Positions 30,623 to 39,354 of a DNA stretch of 64,000 nt are shown in pieces. Position numbers and translations under genes: made by a program. This stretch comes from Shimia marina. GTDB taxonomy: Bacteria; Pseudomonadota; Alphaproteobacteria; Rhodobacterales; Rhodobacteraceae. Positions within the stretch are counted from its first letter, which is position 1, and each line of letters starts with the position of its first letter. The notes under the pieces were generated by a model, which was given only the letters and a program-made list of their open reading frames with translations, searched no databases and was not told the DNA's origin. The stretch lies in the NCBI RefSeq assembly GCF_001458175.1, contig NZ_CYPW01000017.1, forward strand, positions 62,001-126,000, read 5' to 3'.

Positions 30623-31363
30623 ATGTACGACCCCAAAGGCAACAGTAAAGACAAAACCACCGACGGCGTCCTGTTCACCGAAGCTGAGCCGCCCGAACAC
30701 CTGCGCGGCATCGTCCACCGTTTCCTATCGCTGCGCACGCCAGCTCCTCTGCCCGCAGACTACCGCTTCCACGCCCTGCCCGACGCCTGCACCTACATCA
30801 TTTTTGACCAGCAAAGCCCGGAGATCACCGGCGTCACACGCCTCAGCGCCTCCGCCGAAGAGCTGAACCTTGGCCGCGGCTTTCATTTCCTCAACATTCG
30901 CTTTCTCCCCGGTGTCTGGCAACGTGACCGAGCACCGCTGTCTTTTGGTCAGATCGATCAGCCCTACACCGGCGCCCTGCCGCTGAAAGATATAAACGCA
31001 ACGCTGATCGACCAACATCCCGACACCCAGCGCACCACGCTCATCTCCTTTGTCGAAGACCTACAGGCCCGTGGCATTCTCGTCGCCAACCTCATCACGC
31101 AAAAGATCTTTGCACAGATCGACGGTATCCACTCTGTGGCCGACATGGCCGCCATCGCGCAGCTCTCCTCCCGCCAGCTCCAGCGTGTACTGAAACAAAC
31201 CACCGGCTTTACCCCGCACGATTTCCTCAAAGTCCTGCGCCTGCAACAATCCCTTGGCGGCGAGCCCTCGCTCTCCTACGCCGACCAATCCCATTTCATT
31301 CACGCTTTCCGCCGGGCCACGGGCTACACACCCGGCCAATACGCCCGCAAATTCGATGTCTGA
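30623..31363 (+). CDS. AraC-family transcriptional regulator
   Basis: A 246-residue regulator with a beta-rich N-terminal sensor domain (about 1-140) and a C-terminal AraC-type double HTH (about 165-246, SVADMAAIAQLSSRQLQRVL and the YADQSHFIHAFRRATGYTPG signature). The first HTH helix looks complete, and the second carries the usual FxRxxGxxP motif in the form FRRATGYTP. The effector is unknown. It is followed 67 bp later by a VOC-family gene on the same strand, which may be its target. Confidence 0.9.
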   Translation: MYDPKGNSKDKTTDGVLFTEAEPPEHLRGIVHRFLSLRTPAPLPADYRFHALPDACTYIIFDQQSPEITGVTRLSASAEELNLGRGFHFLNIRFLPGVWQRDRAPLSFGQIDQPYTGALPLKDINATLIDQHPDTQRTTLISFVEDLQARGILVANLITQKIFAQIDGIHSVADMAAIAQLSSRQLQRVLKQTTGFTPHDFLKVLRLQQSLGGEPSLSYADQSHFIHAFRRATGYTPGQYARKFDV

Positions 31364-31430
31364 AATCTACAATACACCACCGCTCCTGCGCCCTAACCTC
31401 CCGGCATGACCAAAAACACAGGACAGGATC

Positions 31431-31811
31431 ATGCCCAGAATGAACGCCATCGGCTGGTTTGACATCTACACCGATGATCTCGCCCGCGCCGTCACTTTCT
31501 ACGAAACCGTGCTGGGCTGCACGCTTGAAACCATCGGCGACCCCACTGGCGAAATGCAAATGCGCGCCTTCCCGACAGAGATGACCCAATACGGCGCGGG
31601 CGGCGCGATCTCACATAGCCCCCACGCCCGCCCAGGCGCTGGCGGCACAGTGGTCTATTTCAATTGCGAAGACTGCGCGACCGAGCAAGCCCGCGTCAAC
31701 GAAGCTGGCGGCCAAGTCCTCCGGCCCAAATTTTCCATCGGCGAATTTGGCTTTGTCTCGCTCTGTCAGGACAGCGAAGGCAATGTGTTTGGCTTGAGTT
31801 CTCTGTCGTAA
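31431..31811 (+). CDS. VOC-family (glyoxalase/bleomycin-resistance fold) protein
   Basis: A 126-residue protein with the vicinal-oxygen-chelate fold: IGWFDIYTDDLARAVTFYETVLG at the N-terminus and GFVSLCQDSEGNVFGL at the C-terminus, the latter holding the usual metal-ligand or structural position. The substrate is unknown. In the same-strand pair with the AraC regulator it may be an inducible enzyme. The ATG is preceded by ACAGGATC, a usable ribosome-binding site. Confidence 0.88.
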   Translation: MPRMNAIGWFDIYTDDLARAVTFYETVLGCTLETIGDPTGEMQMRAFPTEMTQYGAGGAISHSPHARPGAGGTVVYFNCEDCATEQARVNEAGGQVLRPKFSIGEFGFVSLCQDSEGNVFGLSSLS

Positions 31812-32020
31812 GCTGTGACGTGGGGGTTCATCAAAATATGCCCCCACGATGCCCAAGAGACCGCCTCAGTCTCTTCACCGAAAAACGCAAAACCACGTCG
31901 CCGCGTTAACCTTTCAAGCCCCAAAAATTCCACCGTCGCGAAACAGTCGCAATACCGACCCGATACCGACGTGCCAACAGGGCGCCGTTTGCAGATGAAC
32001 GCACCGTCCCGGCGCAACGC

Positions 32021-32680
32021 TTAGTCCGCATCCGCTAGGGCCACCACACCGGAGTCGCTCAGCTGATAGACCCCTGTCTCCACCTTTTCAAACCAACCAT
32101 AATGGTTGTCCCGCATCATCGTTGTGGCTTTCTCCACGCCAGCGCCTTTGGCCACATCCCGCCCCCGGCTGGGGCCATTCTGGCGTAAAAAGGCGGCGCA
32201 TTTTTCGGCATCCTGGCGATACACCGTCACCTTCTCGCCCCGCATCCCGCCAGTGTTCGGGTCGCCGTCCAGCCGGGCAAAAGCTTTTAACAACTGCGCC
32301 TTGCGCCGCTTTGACTTGCGCGGCTGAAACGGGACCGGGTCACAATGCACCTCCACCGCGCCGTCTTTCAACCGCACCGACAGCACCCCAATGCCAAGCC
32401 GCTTGCATAGGCCAATATTGCCAGAAAACGCCTTCCATCCGGCGCGCCCTTTCCATCGTGGCACCGCCACATAGACCGCATCGGTCACCGCCTGCCGCGC
32501 CACTGCCTGTTGCAAAAGCGTGAGCGAAAACCCGGTTTTCAGCTCAACAATCACCGGCTCTTGCCCAGCCTTGATCGCCACCACATCCGCCGCACCCACT
32601 TCGGCTTTCACCTCAAACCCCCGCGCCTGAAGCCAGGCTTTGATGGGCGCATATAGCTCTGTTTCCGCGATCTTGCTCAT
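32021..32680 (-). CDS. DUF2161 putative PD-(D/E)XK-type nuclease
   Basis: A 219-residue protein. The N-terminal domain shows a nuclease-like pattern: EVGAADVVAIKAG with Asp32, then PVIVELKTGFSLTLLQQA with Glu46 and Lys48 in a D-x13-ExK arrangement. This resembles restriction-endonuclease-fold enzymes, and the family (DUF2161) is predicted to be such. A C-terminal winged-helix-like region (about 150-215) could bind DNA. No methylase or partner gene is adjacent, so a lone DNA-processing or repair role is as likely as defence. It is convergent with the VOC gene and divergent from the TraB/GumN gene. Confidence 0.82.
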   Translation of the reverse strand: MSKIAETELYAPIKAWLQARGFEVKAEVGAADVVAIKAGQEPVIVELKTGFSLTLLQQAVARQAVTDAVYVAVPRWKGRAGWKAFSGNIGLCKRLGIGVLSVRLKDGAVEVHCDPVPFQPRKSKRRKAQLLKAFARLDGDPNTGGMRGEKVTVYRQDAEKCAAFLRQNGPSRGRDVAKGAGVEKATTMMRDNHYGWFEKVETGVYQLSDSGVVALADAD

Positions 32681-32775
32681 ACTTAAGTCATAGCCTCATT
32701 CCAAAGCCCTGCCTACCGGCACTTGCCGCCACTCACAGGCTTGCTACTGTGGCGACAAATCAACGTGAGGCCCCC

Positions 32776-33777
32776 ATGCGTCTTCTTCTTAGTCTTTTGT
32801 TTCTCCTTGGGTTTTGCACCGTCGCCTCGGCCAATTGCACAGGCCCCAACCTGTTTGAAACCCGCCCGCAATCCGACCAGCAGACACTGCTTGTCAAAGC
32901 CGCAGAGGTGCCGTTTCACGAGGGCATTCTCTGGCAGGTTGAGAAAAACGGCGTGACCTCCTACATCATCGGCACCTTTCACGTACATCTGCCAGAACAT
33001 GCCGCAATGGTGGATCACCTACGTGGTCTGCGCCCGGCCCCAACCCAGCTTTTCATGGAGCTGACCGCAGAAGATCAGTTGGGATTTCAACGCCACCTCA
33101 CAACCAATCCGTCCCTCTTCCTCATTCAGGAAGGAGACAGCCTGATTGATCGCCTCGGCCCAGAACTCTGGCCCAAAGTCGCGGATCAACTGAAAGCGCG
33201 GGGCATGCCTCCTTTTCTCGCGGCCCGCTATCAGCCGTGGTTTCTTGGCATGACCCTGATGATGCCGCCCTGCGCCATGGAGATCGTCAAAAGCGGCCAG
33301 AAGGGCCTTGATCTTCAGATCGAAGCCATGGCCGCTGAAATGGATTGGTCTGCTCACTCTCTGGACACAACAGAACATCTGATCGACATTCTGGCAAGCG
33401 AGCCTTTGGATAAGCAGCTGGACGATCTGAAATGGAGCCTGCGTCTTCAAGAGGATCTCGCCGCACCAGAAATGATCCCCACCGTGATTGACCTGTATCT
33501 GCAAGAGCGCATTCAATTGATATGGGAGCTGAACCAAGCGGATCTGCGCATAAAATCCGAAGGCAATGCAGATGCGCAGCGCATGGCTACAATGATGCAG
33601 GAGGTCGAAGACAGCCTGTTGACCGCGCGCAACACCGCATGGGTTGAAAAACTCGCACCCGCGCTGTCGCAGACCTCCGCGCTGGTCGCGGTCGGGGCGC
33701 TACATCTGCCCGGGGAACACGGCGTGCTCGCACAGCTGCAAAATGCGGGCTTCACACTCACTCGCCTGCATTTCTGA
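32776..33777 (+). CDS. TraB/GumN-family exported protein
   Basis: A 333-residue protein with a signal peptide (about 1-19, MRLLLSLLFLLGFCTVASA) and a TraB/GumN (Tiki-like) domain. The first conserved element is YIIGTFHVH (about 63-71), and the C-terminal element is VGALHLPGEHG. Tiki relatives are metalloproteases using GxxH motifs; whether bacterial members are proteases is unproven. It is probably periplasmic. The ATG at 32776 has GTGAGG about 6 bases before it, and the signal peptide starts there. Confidence 0.88.
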   Translation: MRLLLSLLFLLGFCTVASANCTGPNLFETRPQSDQQTLLVKAAEVPFHEGILWQVEKNGVTSYIIGTFHVHLPEHAAMVDHLRGLRPAPTQLFMELTAEDQLGFQRHLTTNPSLFLIQEGDSLIDRLGPELWPKVADQLKARGMPPFLAARYQPWFLGMTLMMPPCAMEIVKSGQKGLDLQIEAMAAEMDWSAHSLDTTEHLIDILASEPLDKQLDDLKWSLRLQEDLAAPEMIPTVIDLYLQERIQLIWELNQADLRIKSEGNADAQRMATMMQEVEDSLLTARNTAWVEKLAPALSQTSALVAVGALHLPGEHGVLAQLQNAGFTLTRLHF

Positions 33778-33902
33778 CCGTCAAGCCACGGTCAACCGCG
33801 CCCCAAAGCCGCATCTGACCCTGGCCTCGTGACAAAAGCAGCGCGCCCTTCTATAAGGCGCGCAACCACACAGAACACCGTTATTTTTAAGGACCTCATG
33901 AC

Positions 33903-34817
33903 ATGACCATTCAGGTTTTTGGCCACAAATCCCCAGACACTGATTCCACAGGCTCCCCAATCATCTGGGCGTGGTATCTCTCTGAAATCAAAGGCACCGC
34001 TGCCGAAGCAAAGCTGCTGGGCGAGCCCAACACCGAAGCCGCATGGCTGCTGGAGCGCTGGGATCTGACCAAGCCTGAGATCATTGCCGACGTGGCAGAT
34101 GACGCCGCCGTGGTGATTGTTGACACCAACAACCCAGCCGAGCTGCCCGCCAACATCAATGGCGCAGACGTTCAGGCCATCATCGACCACCACAAGCTGG
34201 TGGGCGGTCTGGAAACCAAAGGCCCGATCGACATCACCATCCGCCCCGTGGCCTGCACCGCCACCATCATGCACGATCTGATGGGCGACATCGAGATGCC
34301 AGACTGGATCAAAGGCACCATGCTGACCTGCATCCTGTCTGACACGCTGGAATTCCGCAGCCCAACAACCACGGATCACGACAAAGCCGTGGCCGAGAAA
34401 CTGGCCGCAGATCTGGGCATCGACATCCCATCCTATGCTGCTGAGATGTTTGCCGCAAAATCCGACGTGTCTTCTTTCTCTGACGCAGAGCTGCTGCGCA
34501 TGGACTCCAAAGAATACGAAGTCGACGGCACCAAATTCCGCGTCTCCGTTCTGGAAACCACCTCTCCTGCCATCGTGCTGGATCGCAAAGCCTCCCTGAT
34601 GGAAACCATGTCCACCGTGGCCTCCGAGGACGGCGTCGATCAGGTTCTGCTCTTCGTTGTGGACATCCTGAACGAAGAAAGCACCCTGCTGGTGCCAAAC
34701 GATCTGGTCAAAACCGTTGCCGCGAAGTCCTTTGACGCCACTGCCGAGGGCGACAGCGTTGTGCTGCCCGGCGTTGTGAGCCGCAAAAAGCAGATCATTC
34801 CGAACCTCAAGGTCTGA
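33903..34817 (+). CDS. ppaC: Manganese-dependent inorganic pyrophosphatase
   Basis: A 304-residue family II (DHH) pyrophosphatase. GHKSPDTDS (7-15), the DHH motif at 95-97 in IIDHHK and the C-terminal substrate-binding SRKKQIIP near 293-300 are the family signatures. It hydrolyses pyrophosphate released in biosynthesis. Family II enzymes are common in Firmicutes and scattered in Rhodobacterales. A strong terminator follows, and the gene is monocistronic. Confidence 0.96.
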   Translation: MTIQVFGHKSPDTDSTGSPIIWAWYLSEIKGTAAEAKLLGEPNTEAAWLLERWDLTKPEIIADVADDAAVVIVDTNNPAELPANINGADVQAIIDHHKLVGGLETKGPIDITIRPVACTATIMHDLMGDIEMPDWIKGTMLTCILSDTLEFRSPTTTDHDKAVAEKLAADLGIDIPSYAAEMFAAKSDVSSFSDAELLRMDSKEYEVDGTKFRVSVLETTSPAIVLDRKASLMETMSTVASEDGVDQVLLFVVDILNEESTLLVPNDLVKTVAAKSFDATAEGDSVVLPGVVSRKKQIIPNLKV

Positions 34818-34838
34818 TCGCGCGTATATCTTAAAGCG

Positions 34839-34870
34839 AAAGGCCGGTGTGACCTCACACCGGCCTTTTT
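34839..34870 (+). terminator. Rho-independent terminator of ppaC
   Basis: AAAGGCCGGTGTG-ACCT-CACACCGGCCTTT is a perfect 13-bp stem (34839-34868) running into further T residues. A second inverted repeat, GGTGCGCA-CTCAC-TGCGCACC (34884-34904), follows near the end of the convergent hydrolase gene. Confidence 0.92.
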
Positions 34871-34925
34871 GTTGGCCCCGTAGGGTGCGCACTCACTGCG
34901 CACCTTTACCTATTCCCTTGCGGGA

Positions 34926-35822
34926 TCACCGCCCCCCGCCCCCCTGAGGCAAGTCCCCCTCAGAGAGCCACGCCCAAAGCTCCTGCCAAAGCGCCTCATG
35001 ACCTTTGCGAAACGCGCCTTCATGACCAACCTTTCGCTGCGCCAAATCCTGCGGCTGGCGCACGACGAGGTGTTTTTGCGCTTGGGGATAATGACTTAAT
35101 GTATCTTCACAGGCCGTCTTCGTAGCAATCGGATCGTCACTGAGCACCCAGGCACAGATCGGCCCCTCCACCGCATCAAAATGATGCATATACCGCCCAC
35201 TCTCCAGATCCGGCAAAAGATAGCTGCGTCGCCCACTCCACCGACGCCAGGTCTTAAACAGCTCCGGTGGCAAAGCCTCCCCGCCCCAAAGCCCCCCAGC
35301 TGGAATATAGCCGTACCGCGCCAAACAGAGGGGGCCATAAAGCCACCAGAAAAACCATTCCATGGGCAGGTTGCGCAGCTTGTGCACGCCCCAGAACCCA
35401 CTCCCCACCGCCACAAAGGCATGACGGGACACCTGAAGCTCAGGCTTGGCGAACCCGACCAATTGCCCGCCGATACTATGCCCCAGCGTGGTCAGCCACG
35501 CCCCCGGTGCCGCAGCCGCCAGATAGGCCAGCGCGGCAGACATGTCCCGTTGGCCCCAATGGGGGTAATCAATCCCTGAGCCGGCCAGATCCTCCGGTTT
35601 AGACTCCCCAATGCCGCGATAGTCATAGGTCAGAACCGTCGCCCCCCGCGCTGCAAAATAGGCCGCTGCATGGCGGTAGAACCGGCGTGGAAACCCTGTG
35701 CCTGCCGAGATCAAAATCGCCAACGTGGGGGCCTCCGCGCGATAAAGCGTGCCCGCCAGATCCCAGCCATCTTCGGTTCGGATACGCACATCCTGCACCG
35801 TCACTTCCGCAGCCTTCAACAT
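34926..35822 (-). CDS. Alpha/beta-hydrolase family protein
   Basis: A 298-residue hydrolase with YDYRGIGES and the nucleophile elbow TLGHSIGGQ (Ser near residue 114). The remaining length includes a Trp/Leu-rich cap (about 145-200). It resembles YheT/serine-aminopeptidase-like proteins, with no defined substrate. The ATG at 35820-35822 overlaps the marR stop (TGATG), so the two are co-translated; a GTG one codon earlier is possible. MarR and hydrolase together suggest response to a small hydrophobic compound, which is inference. Confidence 0.87.
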   Translation of the reverse strand: MLKAAEVTVQDVRIRTEDGWDLAGTLYRAEAPTLAILISAGTGFPRRFYRHAAAYFAARGATVLTYDYRGIGESKPEDLAGSGIDYPHWGQRDMSAALAYLAAAAPGAWLTTLGHSIGGQLVGFAKPELQVSRHAFVAVGSGFWGVHKLRNLPMEWFFWWLYGPLCLARYGYIPAGGLWGGEALPPELFKTWRRWSGRRSYLLPDLESGRYMHHFDAVEGPICAWVLSDDPIATKTACEDTLSHYPQAQKHLVVRQPQDLAQRKVGHEGAFRKGHEALWQELWAWLSEGDLPQGGGGR

Positions 35823-36289
35823 CACTCTGCCTTCTCCTGCTCTGAAACTGGCACTGCGGCGATAATCTCTTCAGCCTGATCCGCTATATGCATCAAAAAC
35901 CGCCCAATCACCGCTTGCTCCGCCTCCGTGAAGCCATCCAGTAACCGCGCGTTGGCTGTGCGCACCAGAGGGTCCACACGCCGCACAAGATCAAGTGCTG
36001 AGGGCTCTAGGAAAATCCGCACAATCCGCCCGTCTTCTGCCCCCCGCATCCGCCGCACAAAACCACGCTCACCCATTCGGTCGATCAAACCGCTGAGACT
36101 GGATTTGCGCATCGACAGCGCCTGCGCCATGTCAGACACCGCCTGCCCGTCTTTTTGAGACAAGAGTGCAAGAACCCCGAGCTGCGGCATAGACAATCCC
36201 GCAAGAGCCTGTGTTTTTTGCTCCACGGCACGTGTCATCGCAGCATGCGCCCGGTTCATGAGTAAGAAGATTTTGGGAGATTTGGCCAT
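35822..36289 (-). CDS. MarR-family transcriptional regulator
   Basis: A 155-residue winged-helix regulator. MPQLGVLALLSQKDGQAVSDMAQALSM, the recognition region SSLSGLIDRMGERGFVRR and the wing EDGRIVRIFLE are typical of MarR. It is likely a dimer that represses its own operon. The ATG at 36287-36289 is preferred over a GTG four codons upstream, though neither has a clear ribosome-binding site. Two TTCG-N4-CGAA palindromes lie directly before it. It is co-translated with the alpha/beta hydrolase. Confidence 0.9.
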   Translation of the reverse strand: MAKSPKIFLLMNRAHAAMTRAVEQKTQALAGLSMPQLGVLALLSQKDGQAVSDMAQALSMRKSSLSGLIDRMGERGFVRRMRGAEDGRIVRIFLEPSALDLVRRVDPLVRTANARLLDGFTEAEQAVIGRFLMHIADQAEEIIAAVPVSEQEKAE

Positions 36290-36291
36290 TT

Positions 36292-36330
36292 GTTCGCACA
36301 CGAATTACTTCAGTTAATTCGTATGCGAAC
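36292..36330 (-). promoter_or_regulatory. Nested palindromic operator of the MarR gene
   Basis: TTCG-CACA-CGAA (36293-36304) and TTCG-TATG-CGAA (36318-36329) are each palindromic and lie 25 bp apart centre to centre. The two halves are also inverted copies of each other over 16 bases with one mismatch. This two-level symmetry directly upstream of marR is what a pair of cooperating MarR dimers would bind. The left site overlaps the start region. Confidence 0.72.
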
Positions 36331-36386
36331 TTATGTAGAAAGCAACACCCCTTGTGCCTGACGTCGCGACAGGCGTTCACAGAGGG

Positions 36387-37247
36387 TCAGAGGTGCACCT
36401 GCGGTTCTGCCAGCCCCTGCGCCACGTCTTCTTGCACAAAGACCATGCCATTCTGCGGAGCCTGCGCCAGCACGTCTTGGGAGAGCCCTTCGGCCGCGGT
36501 TGTCACATAGAGATCACGCAAGTCAGGCCCGCCAAAGGCCGGACAGGAGGCATGTTGCCCCCCCACGTCCACCGCGCGCAGGAAATGGCCTTCGCTGTCA
36601 TAGGCTGCGACGCGTGCCGCCCCCCACTGCGCGATCCAAAGATTGCCCTGTGCATCGGTCACCGCACCATCCGGGTTCAGCCCCTCTGCCGTCAGATCAA
36701 GAAAGACAGAGGCCTCCCCAATCGGCGTACCGGTTTCACCATCAAGCGCCACACGCATCACCTGTTTGGTGACGGTGTCGGTGTAATAGGCACAGGCACG
36801 AGCCGCATCAAAACAGATCGCATTGGAGATGGTGATCTCCGTCGTCACGGTCTGCAAAACGCCTTCATAGAGACGGTAAATGGCCCCGGCACCGGGCTCT
36901 GCACGTTTGCCCATAGTACCAATCCAAAACCCGCCCCAAGGATCCGCGCGCCCATCATTGGACCGCGTACGCGCGTTATTCGCCTCAAGATCAATCAGCT
37001 TCACACGCGTGCCGGAGATCAGGTCAAACCGCCACAGCCCCGTTTCAGACGCCAGAAGCAATGTGGTCTCATCCACCCACCCGGCTGCGGAAAAATGCTC
37101 CTCAAAAGTCCATTCCTCTGCAACGCCCTCTCTCTGACTCAGCATCCGCTTGCCCATGATATCAAACCAGAAAAGCTGCGCGCGTTTCGGGTGCCAAAGC
37201 GGCCCCTCCCCCAATTCACACACGCGGGTGTCAAATACAGTGCTCAT
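36387..37247 (-). CDS. SMP-30/gluconolactonase-family lactonase
   Basis: A 286-residue six-bladed beta-propeller lactonase. The metal ligands of the family are in place: Glu14 in GEGPLWH, Asn97 in SNDGR, Asn142 in SNAICF and Asp193 in NPDG. The catalytic machinery therefore seems intact. It hydrolyses a sugar lactone, and the context with dgoK-like and SDR genes points to galactonolactone or a related aldonolactone. It is the third gene of the operon, separated from dgoK by 169 bp that contain no gene on this strand. Confidence 0.9.
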   Translation of the reverse strand: MSTVFDTRVCELGEGPLWHPKRAQLFWFDIMGKRMLSQREGVAEEWTFEEHFSAAGWVDETTLLLASETGLWRFDLISGTRVKLIDLEANNARTRSNDGRADPWGGFWIGTMGKRAEPGAGAIYRLYEGVLQTVTTEITISNAICFDAARACAYYTDTVTKQVMRVALDGETGTPIGEASVFLDLTAEGLNPDGAVTDAQGNLWIAQWGAARVAAYDSEGHFLRAVDVGGQHASCPAFGGPDLRDLYVTTAAEGLSQDVLAQAPQNGMVFVQEDVAQGLAEPQVHL

Positions 37248-37416
37248 GCAAATACCCTATCAGATGCTTCAAATAACCCAGTGGCGCTACAAGATGGCAC
37301 CCCTTTCAGGCGCGGCCCCAACACCCCCAATTATGGCGCTGAGCTTGCGGTGCTGCCTTTGGTGTTTCAAGGGGCGATTGCCTCTTGGCGGTAAATACAC
37401 AGAAAACCGGGCCGCC

Positions 37417-38307
37417 TCAGATCACCTGTGCGCGGGCGGCCTGCAATCCAGCGCGGGTCATGGCGTCACCGTCAACAACCTCCACCCAAGCGCCTTGAGT
37501 CTTGAGCGCCTCGGCATAAACGCCTGCCAGGCTGCTTTCCCCGATCACGGCAATCTGCTGCCCCAACCAATAGGGGCGTGACGCCGCCAGCTCTGCGCCC
37601 AGCAGCAGCCCTGACAGCCGCGCGGTTGCGACATCAGTCGATGTGCCCAGCAGAAGATCCCCGGCCCGGATCGAAAACAGCTCACTGGCCAGGCTTTCAG
37701 GGCGCGACAGGGTCATATCCAGCCCGGCCTGAAACGCCTCTGCGTTCCAGCCCTCCCCCACAGAATGGCGCAGCACAGATTGCTGGGTCAGGAGTTTGAA
37801 CATCTCACCGGTCATGAAGCTGCGAAAACTGACAACCTCATCCGCGCTGACATGGGCCCATTTTGTATGGAGGCCGGGCAGGCAGATCACCCCGTCCCAA
37901 TTCTGGTTTTGAGAAAGGAAGCCCGCCATCTGGGTTTCTTCGCCGCGCATCACATCAGCGGGCTGCGTCTGTTTCATACCGGGCACAAGGTACACTCGCA
38001 GCCGGGCATCTTTGCAAGGGAGCGCTTGAAGCTGCTCCGCCAGCGCGGGACAAGGGACCGCCCCATAGCGGACATCTACCCAACCCTGCGGTGCGCCTTC
38101 CATCCCGCAGATCACAACATCCGTTGGCGCATCGCTCAACCAGCCGAAAATCAGCGCCAGCAATGCTTCCTCAAAGGCTTCCGCCGTCAGACATGCTGGA
38201 CCAGCGTCGGACTGCGCCTGCGCGATCACCTCGCCATCATTCATGGCCCAGGCACGCACCATCGACCTACCCCACGCCACCGCGATCCATTCCGCCTTCA
38301 AAGACAT
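37417..38307 (-). CDS. dgoK: 2-dehydro-3-deoxygalactonokinase-like protein with altered active-site motifs
   Basis: A 296-residue protein of the DgoK family, which phosphorylates 2-keto-3-deoxygalactonate. MRGEETQ (120-126) and PGLHTKW (144-150) are the family signatures. However, the N-terminal phosphate-binding motif, normally DWGTS..RAW, reads AWGRSMVRAW (11-20), losing the aspartate. The GMVGxRQGW motif reads GMEGAPQGW, losing the arginine. Both changes are at positions expected to contact phosphate or substrate, so activity is questionable. It is 3 bp downstream of the SDR gene in the same operon. Confidence 0.85.
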   Translation of the reverse strand: MSLKAEWIAVAWGRSMVRAWAMNDGEVIAQAQSDAGPACLTAEAFEEALLALIFGWLSDAPTDVVICGMEGAPQGWVDVRYGAVPCPALAEQLQALPCKDARLRVYLVPGMKQTQPADVMRGEETQMAGFLSQNQNWDGVICLPGLHTKWAHVSADEVVSFRSFMTGEMFKLLTQQSVLRHSVGEGWNAEAFQAGLDMTLSRPESLASELFSIRAGDLLLGTSTDVATARLSGLLLGAELAASRPYWLGQQIAVIGESSLAGVYAEALKTQGAWVEVVDGDAMTRAGLQAARAQVI

Positions 38308-38310
38308 GCC

Positions 38311-39072
38311 CTACCCCGACACCACCACGCCGCCGTCAACGGCCATGCATTGCCCCGTCATCATCCGGCTCGCCTGCGACGCCAGATAAAGCGTCGGATC
38401 AATCATGTCTTCGGGCTTCAGGTGCTCTTTCAGACATTGTCGCTCCATATGGCCCGCCAGAGCCTCTGGGTCGGCCCACATATCCAGCTGCTTTTGCGTC
38501 AACACCCATCCCGGAGCCAGCGCATTCACACGGATCCCCTTCGGGCCAAGCTCTCTTGCGAGACTGCGCGTCATGCCTGTAATGCCTGCATTAGCGGTGG
38601 TGTAGATCGAATAACCCGTATTGCCCATCATATAGCTGATGGAGCTGAAATTGATGATCGCGCCGCCATTGTCCATCTGACGGGCGGCCTCCTGACAGGC
38701 AAAATAATAGGCCTTCAGATTGACGGCCTGCATCCAGTCATAAAAGGCTTCGTCCACCTCATCCAATGCGTGCCGCTGATCATTGGCAGCATTGTTGACC
38801 AAGACATCCAGCCCGCCATGTTCGCCAACGGCCTGTTGGATGGTTTCGCGCAGCCTTGGCACATCGGCGATATCGCACTGCATGAACAAAGGCGTTGCGC
38901 CATGTTTGGTCTCCATTTCCGCAATGAAGGCCTCTGCTGGACTGCGCCCAATGACCGCTACTTTGGCCCCCTGCGCCATAAACCCATCGGTCAACGCAGC
39001 GCCAATCCCACTTGCGCCACCGGTGATGTAAACTGACTTCCCTTTAAGGTCCGGAAAAATCGTTCCGCTCAT
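38311..39072 (-). CDS. SDR-family dehydrogenase, catalytic lysine replaced by asparagine
   Basis: A 253-residue short-chain dehydrogenase with TGGASGIG (17-24), NNAA (93-96), Ser143-Ser144 and Tyr157. In related aldose dehydrogenases the active site reads YTTAK; here it reads YTTAN, with Asn161 in the lysine position (codon AAT). Neighbours are a DgoK-like kinase and a lactonase, so an aldose (galactose-type) dehydrogenase role is inferred for the ancestor. The ATG at 39070-39072 is preceded by AGGGAGAG. It is the first gene of the operon. Confidence 0.87.
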   Translation of the reverse strand: MSGTIFPDLKGKSVYITGGASGIGAALTDGFMAQGAKVAVIGRSPAEAFIAEMETKHGATPLFMQCDIADVPRLRETIQQAVGEHGGLDVLVNNAANDQRHALDEVDEAFYDWMQAVNLKAYYFACQEAARQMDNGGAIINFSSISYMMGNTGYSIYTTANAGITGMTRSLARELGPKGIRVNALAPGWVLTQKQLDMWADPEALAGHMERQCLKEHLKPEDMIDPTLYLASQASRMMTGQCMAVDGGVVVSG

Positions 39073-39354
39073 CAATGTCTCTCCCTGAATACGGGTTCTA
39101 TGACTTTGTCCGAAAAAGGCACCGCATACGCGCCCATTCCGGCAGAAAAAGCACCTAAGCCCTTACACCGCGTGTCACAGGCTTCATGCACCACGGGTCT
39201 TCAACACCAGAAGCTGATGTACGGCAACAGGTAAATCGCCGCGCTCTTCAAAGTCGGAAAATCAATCGTAAAACCTCTGCGGTTACGGGCAGTTTGCATA
39301 TCGCGCAGCCGTTTGGGAAGCACAGGCCAGTCGCCCGCGGTCGGTCTGCTGAGG

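Noticed and set aside
32021-32680. Assignment of the DUF2161 gene as part of a restriction system
   Set aside because: The nuclease-like D...ExK pattern is there, but no methyltransferase or specificity gene is adjacent and the flanking genes are housekeeping.
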